DNA of 64,000 nt from Faecalibacter sp. LW9. Its GTDB lineage: Bacteria > Bacteroidota > Bacteroidia > Flavobacteriales > Weeksellaceae. Both the position numbers and the translations under genes were made by a program. The stretch lies in contig NZ_CP141062.1 of NCBI RefSeq assembly GCF_034661295.1, forward strand, positions 2,852,001 through 2,916,000, given 5' to 3'. Positions within the stretch are counted from its first letter, which is position 1. Each line of letters starts with the position of its first letter. The notes beneath the pieces are model-generated. The model worked only from the letters and a program-made list of their open reading frames with translations. It was not told the DNA's origin and ran no database searches. This document shows, one piece after another, positions 7,054-16,581 of this stretch.

Positions 7054-8454
7054 TTAGATATGGATTGCATGTCCGTAAGCATCTTCAACTGCTTCCATAA
7101 TCGCTTCTGACATTGTTGGGTGTGGATGTACTGATTTCATGATTTCATGTGCTGTTGTCTCTAACTTACGAGCAGCAACTGCTTCCGCAATCATTTCTGT
7201 TACACCATCTCCAATCATATGGCATCCTAACCATTCTCCATATTTAGCATCGAAAACTACTTTTACGAATCCATCAGCTGCTCCATTCGCTACAGCTTTA
7301 CCATTCGCTGAAAATGGGAATTTCCCCACTTTCACTTCGTAACCTGCTTCTTTTGCTTGTGCTTCTGTCATACCAACCGATGCAATTTCTGGTGAACAAT
7401 ATGTACAACCTGGGATATTACCATAGTCAATCGCTTCCACTTTTTCACCTGCGATGTGTTCTACACATAAAATTCCTTGTGCAGATGCTAAATGTGCTAA
7501 ATCAGCTCCTTTTACTACATCTCCAATCGCATAGTAACCTTTAACAGAAGTTTCACAGAAATCATTGATGATTATTTTTCCACGCTCTGTCGCGATCCCT
7601 ACTTCTTCTAATCCGATGTTTTCAGTATTTGGAACAACACCAGCAGCAGATAATACCACTTCAGCTTCTAAAATTTCTTCACCTTTAGCTGTTTTAACAG
7701 TTGCTTTCACTAAGTCTCCTGATGTATCAACACCTGTAACTTCAGCATTTGTTAATATGTTAATTCCAGACTTCTTTAACGATAATTGCAATTGTTTTGA
7801 GATATCTTCGTCCTCAACGGGTACAATTCGTGGTAAATATTCTACAATTGTTACTTGTGTTCCTAATGTATTATAGAAGTGAGCAAACTCTACTCCAATC
7901 GCACCAGACCCCACAACAATCATCGATTTTGGTTGTTTTTCCATGGCTAAAGCCCCACGATATCCGATTACTTTCTTACCATCTTGTGGTAAAGCTGGTA
8001 ATTCACGAGAACGAGCTCCTGTTGCAATGATGATATTTTCTGCACTGATTTCTTTTGAAGTTCCATCTGCTGCAGTTACTTTTACTTTTTTCCCTGGTAA
8101 TACTTTCGCAGCACCTTGGATTACTTCGATGTTATTCTTTTTCATCAAGAATTGAACACCTTTGCTCATACGATCGGCAACACCACGTGAACGTTTCACT
8201 ACATTCCCGAATTCAAATGATATATCTGATGGTTTATTTAAACCAAAATCTTCCGCGTGATTTAAGTATTTGAATACTTGAGCACTTTTTAATAAAGCTT
8301 TTGTTGGAATACAACCCCAGTTTAGGCAAATACCTCCTAATTCTGCTTTTTCAACGATTGCTACTTTTTTTCCTAACTGAGAAGCTCTAATTGCCGCTAC
8401 ATATCCACCTGGTCCGCTTCCAATAACAATAATGTCGTAACTCATTTTTTCCAT
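7054..8454 (-). CDS. lpdA: Dihydrolipoyl dehydrogenase (E3)
   Basis: This 466-residue FAD-dependent disulfide oxidoreductase reoxidises dihydrolipoamide of 2-oxoacid dehydrogenase and glycine cleavage complexes with NAD+. Visible features are the N-terminal FAD motif IGSGPGGYVAA, the redox disulfide in GGICLNWGCIPTKAL (C43 and C48), the NAD-binding motif VVGSGAIGVEFA, the second FAD motif YAIGDVV, and the catalytic His region SVHPHPTMSEA near the C-terminus. Length matches the family. The start may be ATG 8454 or the next in-frame ATG at 8445 (MSYDIIVIG); both leave the FAD motif intact. No E1 or E2 gene is adjacent; only the yceI-like gene follows. Confidence 0.96.
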   Translation of the reverse strand: MEKMSYDIIVIGSGPGGYVAAIRASQLGKKVAIVEKAELGGICLNWGCIPTKALLKSAQVFKYLNHAEDFGLNKPSDISFEFGNVVKRSRGVADRMSKGVQFLMKKNNIEVIQGAAKVLPGKKVKVTAADGTSKEISAENIIIATGARSRELPALPQDGKKVIGYRGALAMEKQPKSMIVVGSGAIGVEFAHFYNTLGTQVTIVEYLPRIVPVEDEDISKQLQLSLKKSGINILTNAEVTGVDTSGDLVKATVKTAKGEEILEAEVVLSAAGVVPNTENIGLEEVGIATERGKIIINDFCETSVKGYYAIGDVVKGADLAHLASAQGILCVEHIAGEKVEAIDYGNIPGCTYCSPEIASVGMTEAQAKEAGYEVKVGKFPFSANGKAVANGAADGFVKVVFDAKYGEWLGCHMIGDGVTEMIAEAVAARKLETTAHEIMKSVHPHPTMSEAIMEAVEDAYGHAIHI

Positions 8455-8523
8455 AATTTGAACGCTAATTTAATAAATCTAAAACGAAATAAAAGCGATT
8501 CGGTAAAATAGATTAAAATTTCT

Positions 8524-8531
8524 TAAATTTG
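8524..8531 (+). promoter_or_regulatory. -7 promoter element immediately upstream of a GTG start
   Basis: TAAATTTG matches TAnnTTTG exactly and ends 4 bp before GTG 8536. A transcription start at the usual distance would coincide with the start codon, which suggests a leaderless or nearly leaderless mRNA. Confidence 0.6.
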
Positions 8532-8535
8532 CAGT

Positions 8536-8883
8536 GTGAAAATATTCTTTGAAAATTACGCCGACGAAATATTCGTCGAAACGGACTTTCCTCTTGAAGG
8601 AAGTTTAGAACAAGCTGTCGATATTTTCCATAATTTACCCGATTATGATGGTAGTTTTATTGGATTTGTGAATAAAGATGGTAATACTGTTCAGATTTCG
8701 AAATACGACCGATTTTTATTTTTGGTCGAAATCCCAGTTGATGATCAAAATGCATCGTATTATAAGTTATTCAATTATTATCAAGCTAGAAACTTAATTG
8801 ATCACTTGTTTAACGGTTTTGATCCTTATAATATTCCGGATTTAAAATTTGAACCGTATATAAAACAAAAAGCGACTAAATAA
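8536..8883 (+). CDS. Conserved hypothetical small protein (115 aa)
   Basis: I do not recognise a characterised family. The protein is acidic in its first half (YADEIFVETDFPLEGS), has no signal peptide or membrane segment, and looks like a compact alpha/beta domain with many aromatic residues. A C-terminal stretch FNYYQARNLIDHLFNGF suggests a helix. No in-frame ATG is near, so GTG 8536 is the best start, with an exact -7 element ending at 8531. It is divergent from lpdA and has its own terminator, in whose loop the stop codon sits. It is therefore a single-gene transcription unit. Function is unknown; cytoplasmic location is inferred. Confidence 0.75.
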   Translation: MKIFFENYADEIFVETDFPLEGSLEQAVDIFHNLPDYDGSFIGFVNKDGNTVQISKYDRFLFLVEIPVDDQNASYYKLFNYYQARNLIDHLFNGFDPYNIPDLKFEPYIKQKATK

Positions 8884-8898
8884 TTAGTCGCTTTTTTT
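8868..8898 (+). terminator. Intrinsic terminator overlapping the stop codon
   Basis: AAAAGCGACTAA (8868-8879) pairs with TTAGTCGCTTTT (8884-8895); the loop contains the stop codon TAA (8881-8883). T residues run to 8898. The last codons of the gene form the left arm. Confidence 0.9.
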
Positions 8899-9007
8899 TA
8901 TTTTTTCAGGAATAGTTTAAATCAATCTGATTATTTTGGATTCATCCGAAAGGATTTACAATATAGTAATTTCATTTACTAACTATAAAATTCGTACCTA
9001 AGAACCA

Positions 9008-10297
9008 TTACTTCTTCTCCATTTTATAGAATAATAAAATCCCAAAACTAATTGCAAAAGAAACTCCCATGGCTAAAGCGGATGTTTTCATTCCACCCGT
9101 ATATTCTATCAATACCCCATAAATCACTAATCCTAAGAAAAGTGCGAATTTTTCGAAGATATCATAAAAACTGAAGTACGTTGTGGTATCGTTGGTTTCG
9201 GGCAATAACTTTGCATAAGTCGAACGGGATAAAGCTTGCAATCCACCCATTACCAATCCCACTAAAGCCGCCATCCCATAAAAATGCATTTTGACGTCGG
9301 GATGGTTCGGTTGAATCATATACCCAATGATACAGGTAATAATCCAAATGAAAACTCCGATCAAAAGTGTAATTTTATTTCCGATTTTTCCCGATAAAAA
9401 TGAAAATAACCATGCGCCTAAAATAGCTTCGATTTGAATTAAAAGAATGGTCATGATTAATTCTGAATCTTCCATTCCAATTTCTGAACTTCCAAACATG
9501 GCTGCCATCAAAAAAATGGTTTGCATCGCTAAACTGTAAAAGAAAAATCCAGCCAAGAATACACGAATATTTTTAAAACGATTTAGTTCTTTAAATGTAT
9601 TTGAAAGTCCTTTAAAACTATTCTTAAAAATATCTTTTGTAACCTCACCTTGTGTCACTTTATTCGGTAATTTCGATAACGCAATTTGACCAAATCCCAT
9701 CCACCAAAGTCCAGTCAATAAAAAACTTACACGAGTCAGAATTAACGTATAATCTTCAGGAGCAAATTGAATTAAGGCTAAACAAATGGCTAATAACACC
9801 ACCGAGCCTATATATCCAAACATATAGCCTTTGGCCTATACACTATCCATTTTATCTTCAGTGACGATTTCAGGTAAATAAGCATTATAAAACACTAAAC
9901 TTCCCCAAAATCCAATACTTCCCGTAATATTCATCAACAAACCTAACCATGTGAGATCAGAAGAAGTAAAAAAGAACATTCCGATACACGATAAGCTACC
10001 CAAATAACAGAAAAAACGTAAGAATTTAATTTTATTTCCGATTAAATCCGCAATCGAAGACAAAACAGGTGATAATACAATGACAAAGAAAAAAGCAATC
10101 GCTAATGAAAAATTAAAAGCAGATTCGGGTAATAGTCCTAAAAATTTAATGGGATTTCCATCCTCACCGCGTGTCATTGCCGTATAATAAACGGGAAAAA
10201 TAGCAGATGCAATTACAAGAGAATGGACAGAATTGGCCCAATCATAAGAAACCCATGCTCTTATAAGACTTGGATTGTTTTTTTCGATTGTATTCAT
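9008..10297 (-). pseudogene. UMF1-type MFS transporter interrupted by one in-frame stop
   Basis: The frame from ATG 10297 encodes a multi-pass transporter starting IRAWVSYDWANSVHSLVI, the typical opening of the UMF1/VPS22-like branch of the major facilitator superfamily. It meets TAG at 9836-9838, then continues in the same frame from ATG 9821 with MFGYIGSVVLL and further membrane helices to 9008. Read through, it gives about 430 codons, normal for the family. The stop falls inside the loop DKMDSV-stop-AKGYMFGYIG, where relatives usually have a Ser (DxVSAxG). One base change (TCG to TAG) would explain it. Two half proteins could still be made, but a nonsense pseudogene or a sequencing error is more likely. 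It stands alone on its strand. Confidence 0.87.
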
Positions 10298-10345
10298 TTA
10301 CTTTTAATAATGTATTAATTTAAGTCTCTCAAAAATAGAATAAAA

Positions 10346-10822
10346 ATGGAATCTGAACGATTATTTTTTCGCGAATTAACGATGAGTGATGCAGAGCGAT
10401 TATTTGAAATTTACTCCGATGAAGAAGCAATGAAATACCGACAATCTGCACATCATCAAACAATGGATGATTCCTTTGAAATGCTAAAACGAGATGCAGA
10501 AGTAAGAACATCCAATTACGAAATTCGTTTTGGAATTATTGAAAAATCAAGTATGCGATTAATTGGCACAATGATGTATCAACCTGTCTCTTATAAAGCT
10601 ATTATTGGTTATTCGTTTGCAAAAGAAAGCTGGGGAAAGGGATATGCCACCGAAGTCGTTGATTGGATGATACATCATCTAAAACAAAATCACTTCACTT
10701 CTGTTGAAGCTTGGGTTTTAAATGAGAATTTAGCTTCGTGTAAAGTATTAGAGAAAAATAATTTCAGGTTAATTTCACAAACCATCTATCCTGAATCTAA
10801 GTATTTTCTACTAAATCTTTAA
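10346..10822 (+). CDS. GNAT family N-acetyltransferase (RimJ/RimL-like)
   Basis: This 158-residue enzyme fits the GNAT fold of the RimJ/RimL type. Visible features are the opening SERLFFRELTMSDAERLFEIYSD, the central beta strand IGTMMYQPVS, the acetyl-CoA-binding stretch FAKESWGKGYATEVV (a Q/RxxGxG/A variant) and WVLNENLASCKVLEKNNF near the end, as in ribosomal-protein acetyltransferases. It would transfer acetyl from acetyl-CoA to a protein N-terminus or a small amine; the substrate cannot be read from sequence. It is divergent from the transporter pseudogene with 48 bp between starts and convergent with rpoN, sharing a hairpin with it. Confidence 0.87.
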   Translation: MESERLFFRELTMSDAERLFEIYSDEEAMKYRQSAHHQTMDDSFEMLKRDAEVRTSNYEIRFGIIEKSSMRLIGTMMYQPVSYKAIIGYSFAKESWGKGYATEVVDWMIHHLKQNHFTSVEAWVLNENLASCKVLEKNNFRLISQTIYPESKYFLLNL

Positions 10823-10885
10823 TGTATTCATTTTAAAAAGAAAAATCTTCAAAAAGCGATGAATAACGGGTTTAAATCATAAAAT

Positions 10886-10909
10886 AATCCTTTCATTTCT
10901 GAAAGGATT
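10886..10909. terminator. Hairpin between convergent GNAT and rpoN genes
   Basis: AATCCTTTCA (10886-10895) pairs perfectly with TGAAAGGATT (10900-10909) around TTTC. T-rich sequence follows on the minus strand (TTATTTTA), so it fits best as the rpoN terminator, with possible action on both strands. Confidence 0.65.
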
Positions 10910-10919
10910 AAAAGTATAA

Positions 10920-12395
10920 TTAAATTTCTTTTCTTAATCTTGCAACCGGAATATTTAGCTGTTCGCGATACTTAGCAATTGTACGTCGCGCAATTGGATA
11001 CCCTTTTTCTTTTAAGATTTCCGTTAATTTTTCATCCGTTAACGGTTTACGTTTATCTTCGTCATGAATGACATCTTGAAGAATACGTTTAATTTCACGT
11101 GTAGAAACTTCTTCTCCATCCTCATTGGTTAATGATTCAGAGAATAAATCTTTAATTAAAAATGTTCCATAAGGTGTTGCTACATATTTCGAATTGGCCA
11201 CACGAGAAACTGTTGATATATCCATTCCGATACGATCAGAAATATCTTTCAAAATCATCGGTTTAATCTTAGTCTCATCTCCTGTCAAGAAATATTCTTT
11301 CTGGAATTTCATGATGGCTTCCATCGTATACATTAACGTATTACGACGTTGTTGAATAGCATCAATAAACCATTTGGCTGAATCTAATTTCTGCTTCACA
11401 AAGAGAACAGCTTCTTTTTGTTGTGCCGATTTTTTCTCTGTTTTCTTATATGTATCTAACATTTCGGCAAATGTATTCGAAACGCGAAGTTCAGGGACAT
11501 TGCGACCATTTAATGATAATTCTAAATCACCATCTACAATATTAATTGTAAAATCAGGCGTAATTTGCTCCACAATTTTACTGCTTGAAGAGAATGATTT
11601 ACCTGGTTTTGGATTTAAACGCTCAATTTCATAGATTGCATCACGCAGTTCCTCTTCTTCCACATCATACTTCGCTAAAAGCTTAGAATAATGTTTTTTT
11701 GTAAAAGCATCAAATGATTCATCGATCAATTTTTCAGCCAATTCAACCGCTGGTGTTTGTGTTTTATTTTCTAATTGAATCAATAAACATTCCTGTAAAT
11801 TACGTGCACCAACACCTACTGGATCTAATTTTTGAATATAATTCAACAAAATATTTTCAACCTCTTCATGTGATACAAAAATATTTTGTGTAAAGGCTAA
11901 ATCATCGACTAATGATTTTAGTTCTCTACGGATATACCCGTCATCGTCGATATTTCCTAAAATAAATTCGGCAATGGTAAACTGTTGATCTGTTAAACGG
12001 TAAGTATAAATTTGACTCTTTAAATATTCAATAAAACTAACGCCTTGGGCATAAGGTACTGAACGATCTTCGTCGTCATCGCTATAATTGTTCGAATAGG
12101 TTTTATAATTCGGAATATCATCATCACTTAGATACTCATCAATATTAATATCGCTCGTATCGATTACTTGGTCATCACCATAATCTTCTCCTCCATCATT
12201 ATCCCAATCGTCATGTTCCATTCCATATTCATCATCATATTCAGACGATTGATCATCTAATGCAGGGTTTTCTTCCAACTCTTCCTTTACACGTTGCTCA
12301 AAAGCAACCGTAGGAAGCTGAACTAACTTCATTAATTGAATTTGCTGAGGCGATAACTTCTGTTGTAATTTTAAATTTAGTTCCTGCTTTAACAT
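10920..12395 (-). CDS. rpoN: RNA polymerase sigma-54 factor
   Basis: This 491-residue protein shows all sigma-54 regions. Region I is LNLKLQQKLSPQQIQLMKLVQLP at the N-terminus. Region II is a highly acidic linker (about residues 45-115, long D/E runs). The core-binding region contains LKSQIYTYRLTDQQ and DPVGVGARNLQECLL. The DNA-binding part has MDISTVSRVANSKYVATPYG, and the RpoN box IARRTIAKYREQL lies near the C-terminus. Sigma-54 directs transcription that needs AAA+ activators; no such activator is in this window. It sits downstream of asnS on the same strand, separated by a hairpin whose loop holds a near-consensus -7 element, so it is probably transcribed separately. Confidence 0.97.
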   Translation of the reverse strand: MLKQELNLKLQQKLSPQQIQLMKLVQLPTVAFEQRVKEELEENPALDDQSSEYDDEYGMEHDDWDNDGGEDYGDDQVIDTSDINIDEYLSDDDIPNYKTYSNNYSDDDEDRSVPYAQGVSFIEYLKSQIYTYRLTDQQFTIAEFILGNIDDDGYIRRELKSLVDDLAFTQNIFVSHEEVENILLNYIQKLDPVGVGARNLQECLLIQLENKTQTPAVELAEKLIDESFDAFTKKHYSKLLAKYDVEEEELRDAIYEIERLNPKPGKSFSSSSKIVEQITPDFTINIVDGDLELSLNGRNVPELRVSNTFAEMLDTYKKTEKKSAQQKEAVLFVKQKLDSAKWFIDAIQQRRNTLMYTMEAIMKFQKEYFLTGDETKIKPMILKDISDRIGMDISTVSRVANSKYVATPYGTFLIKDLFSESLTNEDGEEVSTREIKRILQDVIHDEDKRKPLTDEKLTEILKEKGYPIARRTIAKYREQLNIPVARLRKEI

Positions 12396-12411
12396 AAATA
12401 TGGGCTTCGTT

Positions 12412-12466
12412 AAAAATGGGCTTAATCTTTATTTTAAATATAATAAAATTCTGATTAAACCCATTT
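12412..12466 (-). terminator. Long-loop inverted repeat between asnS and rpoN
   Basis: AAATGGGCTTAATC (12413-12427 region) pairs with GATTAAACCCATTT (12453-12466), 13 of 14 positions, around a 25-nt AT-rich loop. On the minus strand the descending arm ends in five T residues, so it can act as the asnS terminator. The loop contains TATATTTA (12442-12435, minus), a 7/8 match to TAnnTTTG suited to rpoN. Confidence 0.5.
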
Positions 12467-12480
12467 AATTTTTATAATGA

Positions 12481-13929
12481 TTAGAATTCTGCGTTATTCG
12501 GAGTTCTAGGGAATGGGATTACATCACGAATGTTCCCCATACCGGTAACGAATAATACTAAACGCTCTAATCCTAAACCAAATCCTGCGTGTGGAACAGT
12601 TCCGAAACGACGTGTGTCACGGTACCACCATAATTCTTCAGGATCGATTCCGAATTTTTTCATTTTTTCATCTAAAACATCCAAACGTTCTTCACGTTGA
12701 GATCCTCCGATGATTTCTCCAATACCTGGGAATAAAACATCCATTGCACGAACAGTTTTACCATCGTCATTCATACGCATATAGAAGGCTTTAATTTCTG
12801 CTGGATAATCAAATAAAATCACAGGCGTTTTAAAGTGTTTCTCTACTAAATAGCGCTCGTGCTCTGATTGTAAATCCGCTCCCCAACCTTCAATTGGGTA
12901 TTTGAATTTTCCTTTTTTATTAGGTTTAGATTCTTTTAAGATTTCGATGGCTTCTGTATAAGATAAACGAACAAATTTGTTGTTTAAAACATATTCTAAA
13001 CGTTCAATTAAACCTAATTCTGCACGTTCTGCCGCAGGTTTCGCTTGTTGTTCTTGATCATAACGTTGTGCCAAGAAGGCTAAATCATCTTTACAATTTT
13101 CCATGGCATAAGAAATCACGTATTTCATGAAATCTTCTGATAAATCCATGTTTTGATCTAAATCGAAGAATGCAATTTCTGGTTCAATCATCCAGAATTC
13201 CGCTAAGTGACGAGAAGTATTCGAATTTTCTGCACGGAATGTTGGTCCAAACGTATAAATTTTTCCTAATCCCATCGCTGCAGTTTCACCTTCTAACTGT
13301 CCAGAAACCGTTAAGTTTGTTGATTTTCCAAAGAAATCTTGAGAATAATCAATTTCTCCTGTTTCAGTTTTTGGTAAATTGTTTAAATCTAAATTCGTTA
13401 CACGGAACATCTCCCCTGCACCTTCAGCATCAGAACCTGTAATAATAGGCGTATTCACATAAACAAATCCATTTTCATTGAAGTATTTGTGAATCGCAAA
13501 CATTAACGAGTTACGCACACGAAAAATGGCTCCGAATAAATTGGTACGGAAACGTAAGTGTGCTTGTTCACGTAACGTATCTAACGAGTGTTTCTTTGGT
13601 TGTAAGATGGTTTCTTGTACATCTTCTGATGGAGCTAATCCTAAAACTTTGATTTCTTTTGCTACGATTTCAATTTCTTGTCCCGCACCTTCACTTTCTA
13701 CAACTTCACCTTTTACAGATAAAGAAGCAGCTGTAGAGATTTGTTTTATGATTGATTCGTCAAAATTCTCGAAATTTATTACAACTTGAACGTTATTAAT
13801 TGTAGATCCATCATTTAAAGCGACAAAACGATTACTTCTAAATGATCTTACCCATCCGTTAACAACTACTTCTTGTAGTAACAAATCTTTGCCTTTTTCT
13901 AATAAGGCTTTAATTCCGTACGATTGCAT
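12481..13929 (-). CDS. asnS: Asparaginyl-tRNA synthetase
   Basis: This 482-residue class IIb synthetase charges tRNA-Asn with asparagine. The N-terminal ~110 residues form the OB-fold anticodon-binding domain ([22 protein letters not shown]). The catalytic domain shows motif 1 ([20 protein letters not shown]), motif 2 ([24 protein letters not shown], written here only as landmarks across residues ~230-255) and motif 3 ([15 protein letters not shown]) near the end. The NTSRHLAEF form of motif 2 with the long insert fits AsnRS rather than AspRS. Length is normal. An exact -7 element lies 21 bp upstream of the ATG. It is co-directional with rpoN. Confidence 0.97.
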   Translation of the reverse strand: MQSYGIKALLEKGKDLLLQEVVVNGWVRSFRSNRFVALNDGSTINNVQVVINFENFDESIIKQISTAASLSVKGEVVESEGAGQEIEIVAKEIKVLGLAPSEDVQETILQPKKHSLDTLREQAHLRFRTNLFGAIFRVRNSLMFAIHKYFNENGFVYVNTPIITGSDAEGAGEMFRVTNLDLNNLPKTETGEIDYSQDFFGKSTNLTVSGQLEGETAAMGLGKIYTFGPTFRAENSNTSRHLAEFWMIEPEIAFFDLDQNMDLSEDFMKYVISYAMENCKDDLAFLAQRYDQEQQAKPAAERAELGLIERLEYVLNNKFVRLSYTEAIEILKESKPNKKGKFKYPIEGWGADLQSEHERYLVEKHFKTPVILFDYPAEIKAFYMRMNDDGKTVRAMDVLFPGIGEIIGGSQREERLDVLDEKMKKFGIDPEELWWYRDTRRFGTVPHAGFGLGLERLVLFVTGMGNIRDVIPFPRTPNNAEF

Positions 13930-13949
13930 ATTGTTTTAATTTATCCTTA

Positions 13950-13957
13950 CAAATTTA
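13950..13957 (-). promoter_or_regulatory. -7 promoter element for asnS
   Basis: The minus strand reads TAAATTTG, an exact TAnnTTTG. The predicted leader to ATG 13929 is about 15 nt. Confidence 0.65.
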
Positions 13958-14013
13958 ATTAATATTCTATGTTAGAAAAACTAAAGGCATAATTTTTGCG
14001 AAAAAGTTTTGTG

Positions 14014-14056
14014 AAAAATAAAATCCGTGATGAAACTAAAGTTTCATCACGGATTT
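14014..14056 (-). terminator. Strong intrinsic terminator after the DUF5686 gene
   Basis: A perfect 16-bp stem, AAATCCGTGATGAAAC (14021-14036) with its complement at 14041-14056, encloses TAAA. On the minus strand it is followed by a T-rich tail. It separates the DUF5686 gene from asnS. Confidence 0.92.
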
Positions 14057-14080
14057 TTCAATGATAATGTTGTATATTAT

Positions 14081-16498
14081 TTAAAATAAATTCAGGTTAA
14101 ACGTTAGTTTTAAATGTAAATTATCTTCAAAGCGTGGGAAACTGTATGCGCCTAAACGATAATAAACACCAATACCAAAATTCTTTAAGAGGATGTTATT
14201 CACTTCAAATCCTGTTTCATGAAAATAATGATTCGGTGATTTAAACTCAAATTGTTGATGGTTTTGTTTATGACTCATTGTTCCTAAGATTCCTCGATAA
14301 ACCAATTGTGGCAATACGACATGTTGTCCAAAGCGAATCCCCGCAAAAATATGTTTGATTTGAAACGAAGCGTAACGATCCGAATAAAACTCCCCAGGTA
14401 ACATCGTTTCAAAGTTCTGAGCGGTTGCAATCCCAAAGTTTTTGAACACCGGTTTATTCTTGGCATTACCCATTCCTTCAAATAAATTCATCAACGACAT
14501 CTCTCCAAATACAGCACCTACAGAGGCGTTGAATTTCGTTTTCCCCAATTTCGTTTCAAAAATATCCGAATAATTCACATTCAATCGAAATGCATCAAAT
14601 GGAGAATCTCCAATCGTCCAATATTTGTTCGCCAAAATATAAAAAACAGACTGTCCTTGCTTTACTGTAACTTTTCCATAAGGAGTTCTCAAATATTCAT
14701 CTTTCGGTGCCCAACGAACAGCAAGCTGAGTATGGTATAAATCTAACCAACCCTCATGGTTTTCGTATTGATACGTAAATTCATTATTCTGCTTCTCATA
14801 ATTCATCGACACATTAAAAGTAACATTACGATAAATATCTTGCTCATATCCGATGGTGTACCTTTTATAAGAATAATATTGATCATTGTACAAATTCTTA
14901 ACCGTTCCGTTAATAAATTTTGTAAAGTTACTTTGGAGCAATTGAGGCAAGTGTCCTGATGCACTTACATCTTGAGCATATGTTCCGTAAATTCTCCCTG
15001 AGTAGGGTTTATTTACAAAATAATCTCCACCAAATCCAAATTTGAACGTTTGATCTTTGAATCCATAAGCTGTATACGCATTCACTGAATATTTATCACT
15101 CCATTTTTCGTTGGTGTTAAATGCAGCTCCTAAACGAAAACCTTCATAATTATTATAGCTAAATAATTTTGTTAAATCTAAATCAACTTTCCCCAGATCT
15201 ACTTTCCCTCCTTTCTGAATAATTCGCATCAATTTCAACTTATCTTCTAAATTGTATTTTTGACTGATACTATCCATTTTAACATACGTCATCGTATCTT
15301 TTACAGTAAATTGATCTCGATATTGTGACATCACTTCTTCTGCTTTCTCTACAGTATTCGTTTCAAAAGCTGCTTCAGTCGAATAACCTAAAAATTCATT
15401 TCGTTTGTATTGAACAGGTGTACTATGATTTTTAAACTGAACTTGATGAAAAATCCATAAACGCTCCGTATCATCTTGGTCTTCTTTATCTACTTCAATT
15501 TTAATTCCATCCATTCCTAAATAACCACTTTCCATACGGTAAATTTGATACAATGGAAACCAATGATTCTCAATCAACTTCCATTCTGCTTCAAAATCCG
15601 CATAAAATTGTTCATCCGTATTTTCAGCAATAATTTTTATCAAAGCTTTTGATTTTTCATCAATCCAAAATTCACCACGCAATTGGCGCTGATTGAGACG
15701 TTGAATAGGTGTGAAACCAACGATACGAGTTGCTCTACCATTATAGTCAAAATCTTCTATGATTTTGTATCGGTAATAGCCAAGCCCTTCATTAGAAATC
15801 GGATTCACAATTCCACGAAAAAAGAAATCAAATTTCGATTGATCTAAATTAATTAAGACCGGTTGCATTGCATCCAACTCATAAATTGGTGTTCTTAAAC
15901 CTGAAATTCGAGAGGATTTGATGATATTTTTTGTACCAAAACGTTTTGAATATTTGTGATCTACGGCACGTTCACTTAAAAACACATGACTTTCGTTTAA
16001 AAATCTTCTCCAATTATTGATAGACGAATCTTTCTTATCTTTTGGATTAAGAATTAAACGCAAAGAATCTTGTTCAATGGTACTCCAGAATTTGGTATAC
16101 GACTGAAAAAAGTAAGAATCTGATTTTTTTAGTGAGTTTTTAGATTGTTGTTTGATCACTTTACGAACATAGTTACGGGCAATCGAATCATTAGCAAAAA
16201 ATTCTACTGCACCTAAACTAATTGTAGAAGGTTCTAAGAAAATTTCAACTAAAGCTTGTTGATTGCGCTTTACTTTTTGAGGAATAAACCCTTCGCTTTC
16301 GACATTAAATACAATTATCGAATCTGCGATCGTCAATTCACCAACTTCGTCAGTAAAACCAATGGTTAAATTGTTTTCTGTCGTTAGTTTCGCATTTTGA
16401 AGTCTAAACTCGTCGCGAGAGTCATATACACGAACTTTTATTTGTGCTGATATTGAAAGGGATAGTAATAAAAATAAAAAACAGTAAAGTTTTTTCAT
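14081..16498 (-). CDS. DUF5686 outer-membrane protein with CarboxypepD-like N-domain
   Basis: This 805-residue protein begins with a signal peptide (MKKLYCFLFLLLSLSISAQ). Residues ~20-90 resemble a carboxypeptidase-regulatory-like beta sandwich (IKVRVYDSRDEFRLQNAKL). The rest fits the DUF5686 family of Bacteroidetes, including RNYVRKVIKQ and, in the last ~350 residues, alternating aromatic beta strands (RLGAAFNTNEKWSDKYSVNAY and similar) that end in TFNLNLF, an aromatic C-terminus typical of outer-membrane barrels. It is likely an outer-membrane beta-barrel whose cargo or partner is unknown; TonB-dependent transport is not indicated because no plug domain is seen. It is a single-gene unit between two terminators. 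Confidence 0.85.
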   Translation of the reverse strand: MKKLYCFLFLLLSLSISAQIKVRVYDSRDEFRLQNAKLTTENNLTIGFTDEVGELTIADSIIVFNVESEGFIPQKVKRNQQALVEIFLEPSTISLGAVEFFANDSIARNYVRKVIKQQSKNSLKKSDSYFFQSYTKFWSTIEQDSLRLILNPKDKKDSSINNWRRFLNESHVFLSERAVDHKYSKRFGTKNIIKSSRISGLRTPIYELDAMQPVLINLDQSKFDFFFRGIVNPISNEGLGYYRYKIIEDFDYNGRATRIVGFTPIQRLNQRQLRGEFWIDEKSKALIKIIAENTDEQFYADFEAEWKLIENHWFPLYQIYRMESGYLGMDGIKIEVDKEDQDDTERLWIFHQVQFKNHSTPVQYKRNEFLGYSTEAAFETNTVEKAEEVMSQYRDQFTVKDTMTYVKMDSISQKYNLEDKLKLMRIIQKGGKVDLGKVDLDLTKLFSYNNYEGFRLGAAFNTNEKWSDKYSVNAYTAYGFKDQTFKFGFGGDYFVNKPYSGRIYGTYAQDVSASGHLPQLLQSNFTKFINGTVKNLYNDQYYSYKRYTIGYEQDIYRNVTFNVSMNYEKQNNEFTYQYENHEGWLDLYHTQLAVRWAPKDEYLRTPYGKVTVKQGQSVFYILANKYWTIGDSPFDAFRLNVNYSDIFETKLGKTKFNASVGAVFGEMSLMNLFEGMGNAKNKPVFKNFGIATAQNFETMLPGEFYSDRYASFQIKHIFAGIRFGQHVVLPQLVYRGILGTMSHKQNHQQFEFKSPNHYFHETGFEVNNILLKNFGIGVYYRLGAYSFPRFEDNLHLKLTFNLNLF

Positions 16499-16523
16499 GC
16501 TGTAAAATTGAACCGCAATTTAA

Positions 16524-16553
16524 CAAAAAAAGCAGCGATATTAACGCTGCTTT
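16524..16553 (-). terminator. Intrinsic terminator after frr
   Basis: On the minus strand AAAGCAGCG pairs perfectly with CGCTGCTTT around a 7-nt loop and is followed by eight T residues. It ends the pyrH-frr unit. Confidence 0.92.
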
Positions 16554-16581
16554 AAATTTTATTTAAGAAAATTAAAAAGGA

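Noticed and set aside
8962-8979. Weak hairpin downstream of the transporter pseudogene
   Set aside because: The stem is only 6 AT pairs and has no T tract on the minus strand, so it is not called a terminator.
9836-9838. Possible recoding of TAG as an amino acid in the transporter
   Set aside because: No pyrrolysine system or stop-codon context is visible, and other genes here end in TAG-like stops normally. A nonsense change or error is simpler.
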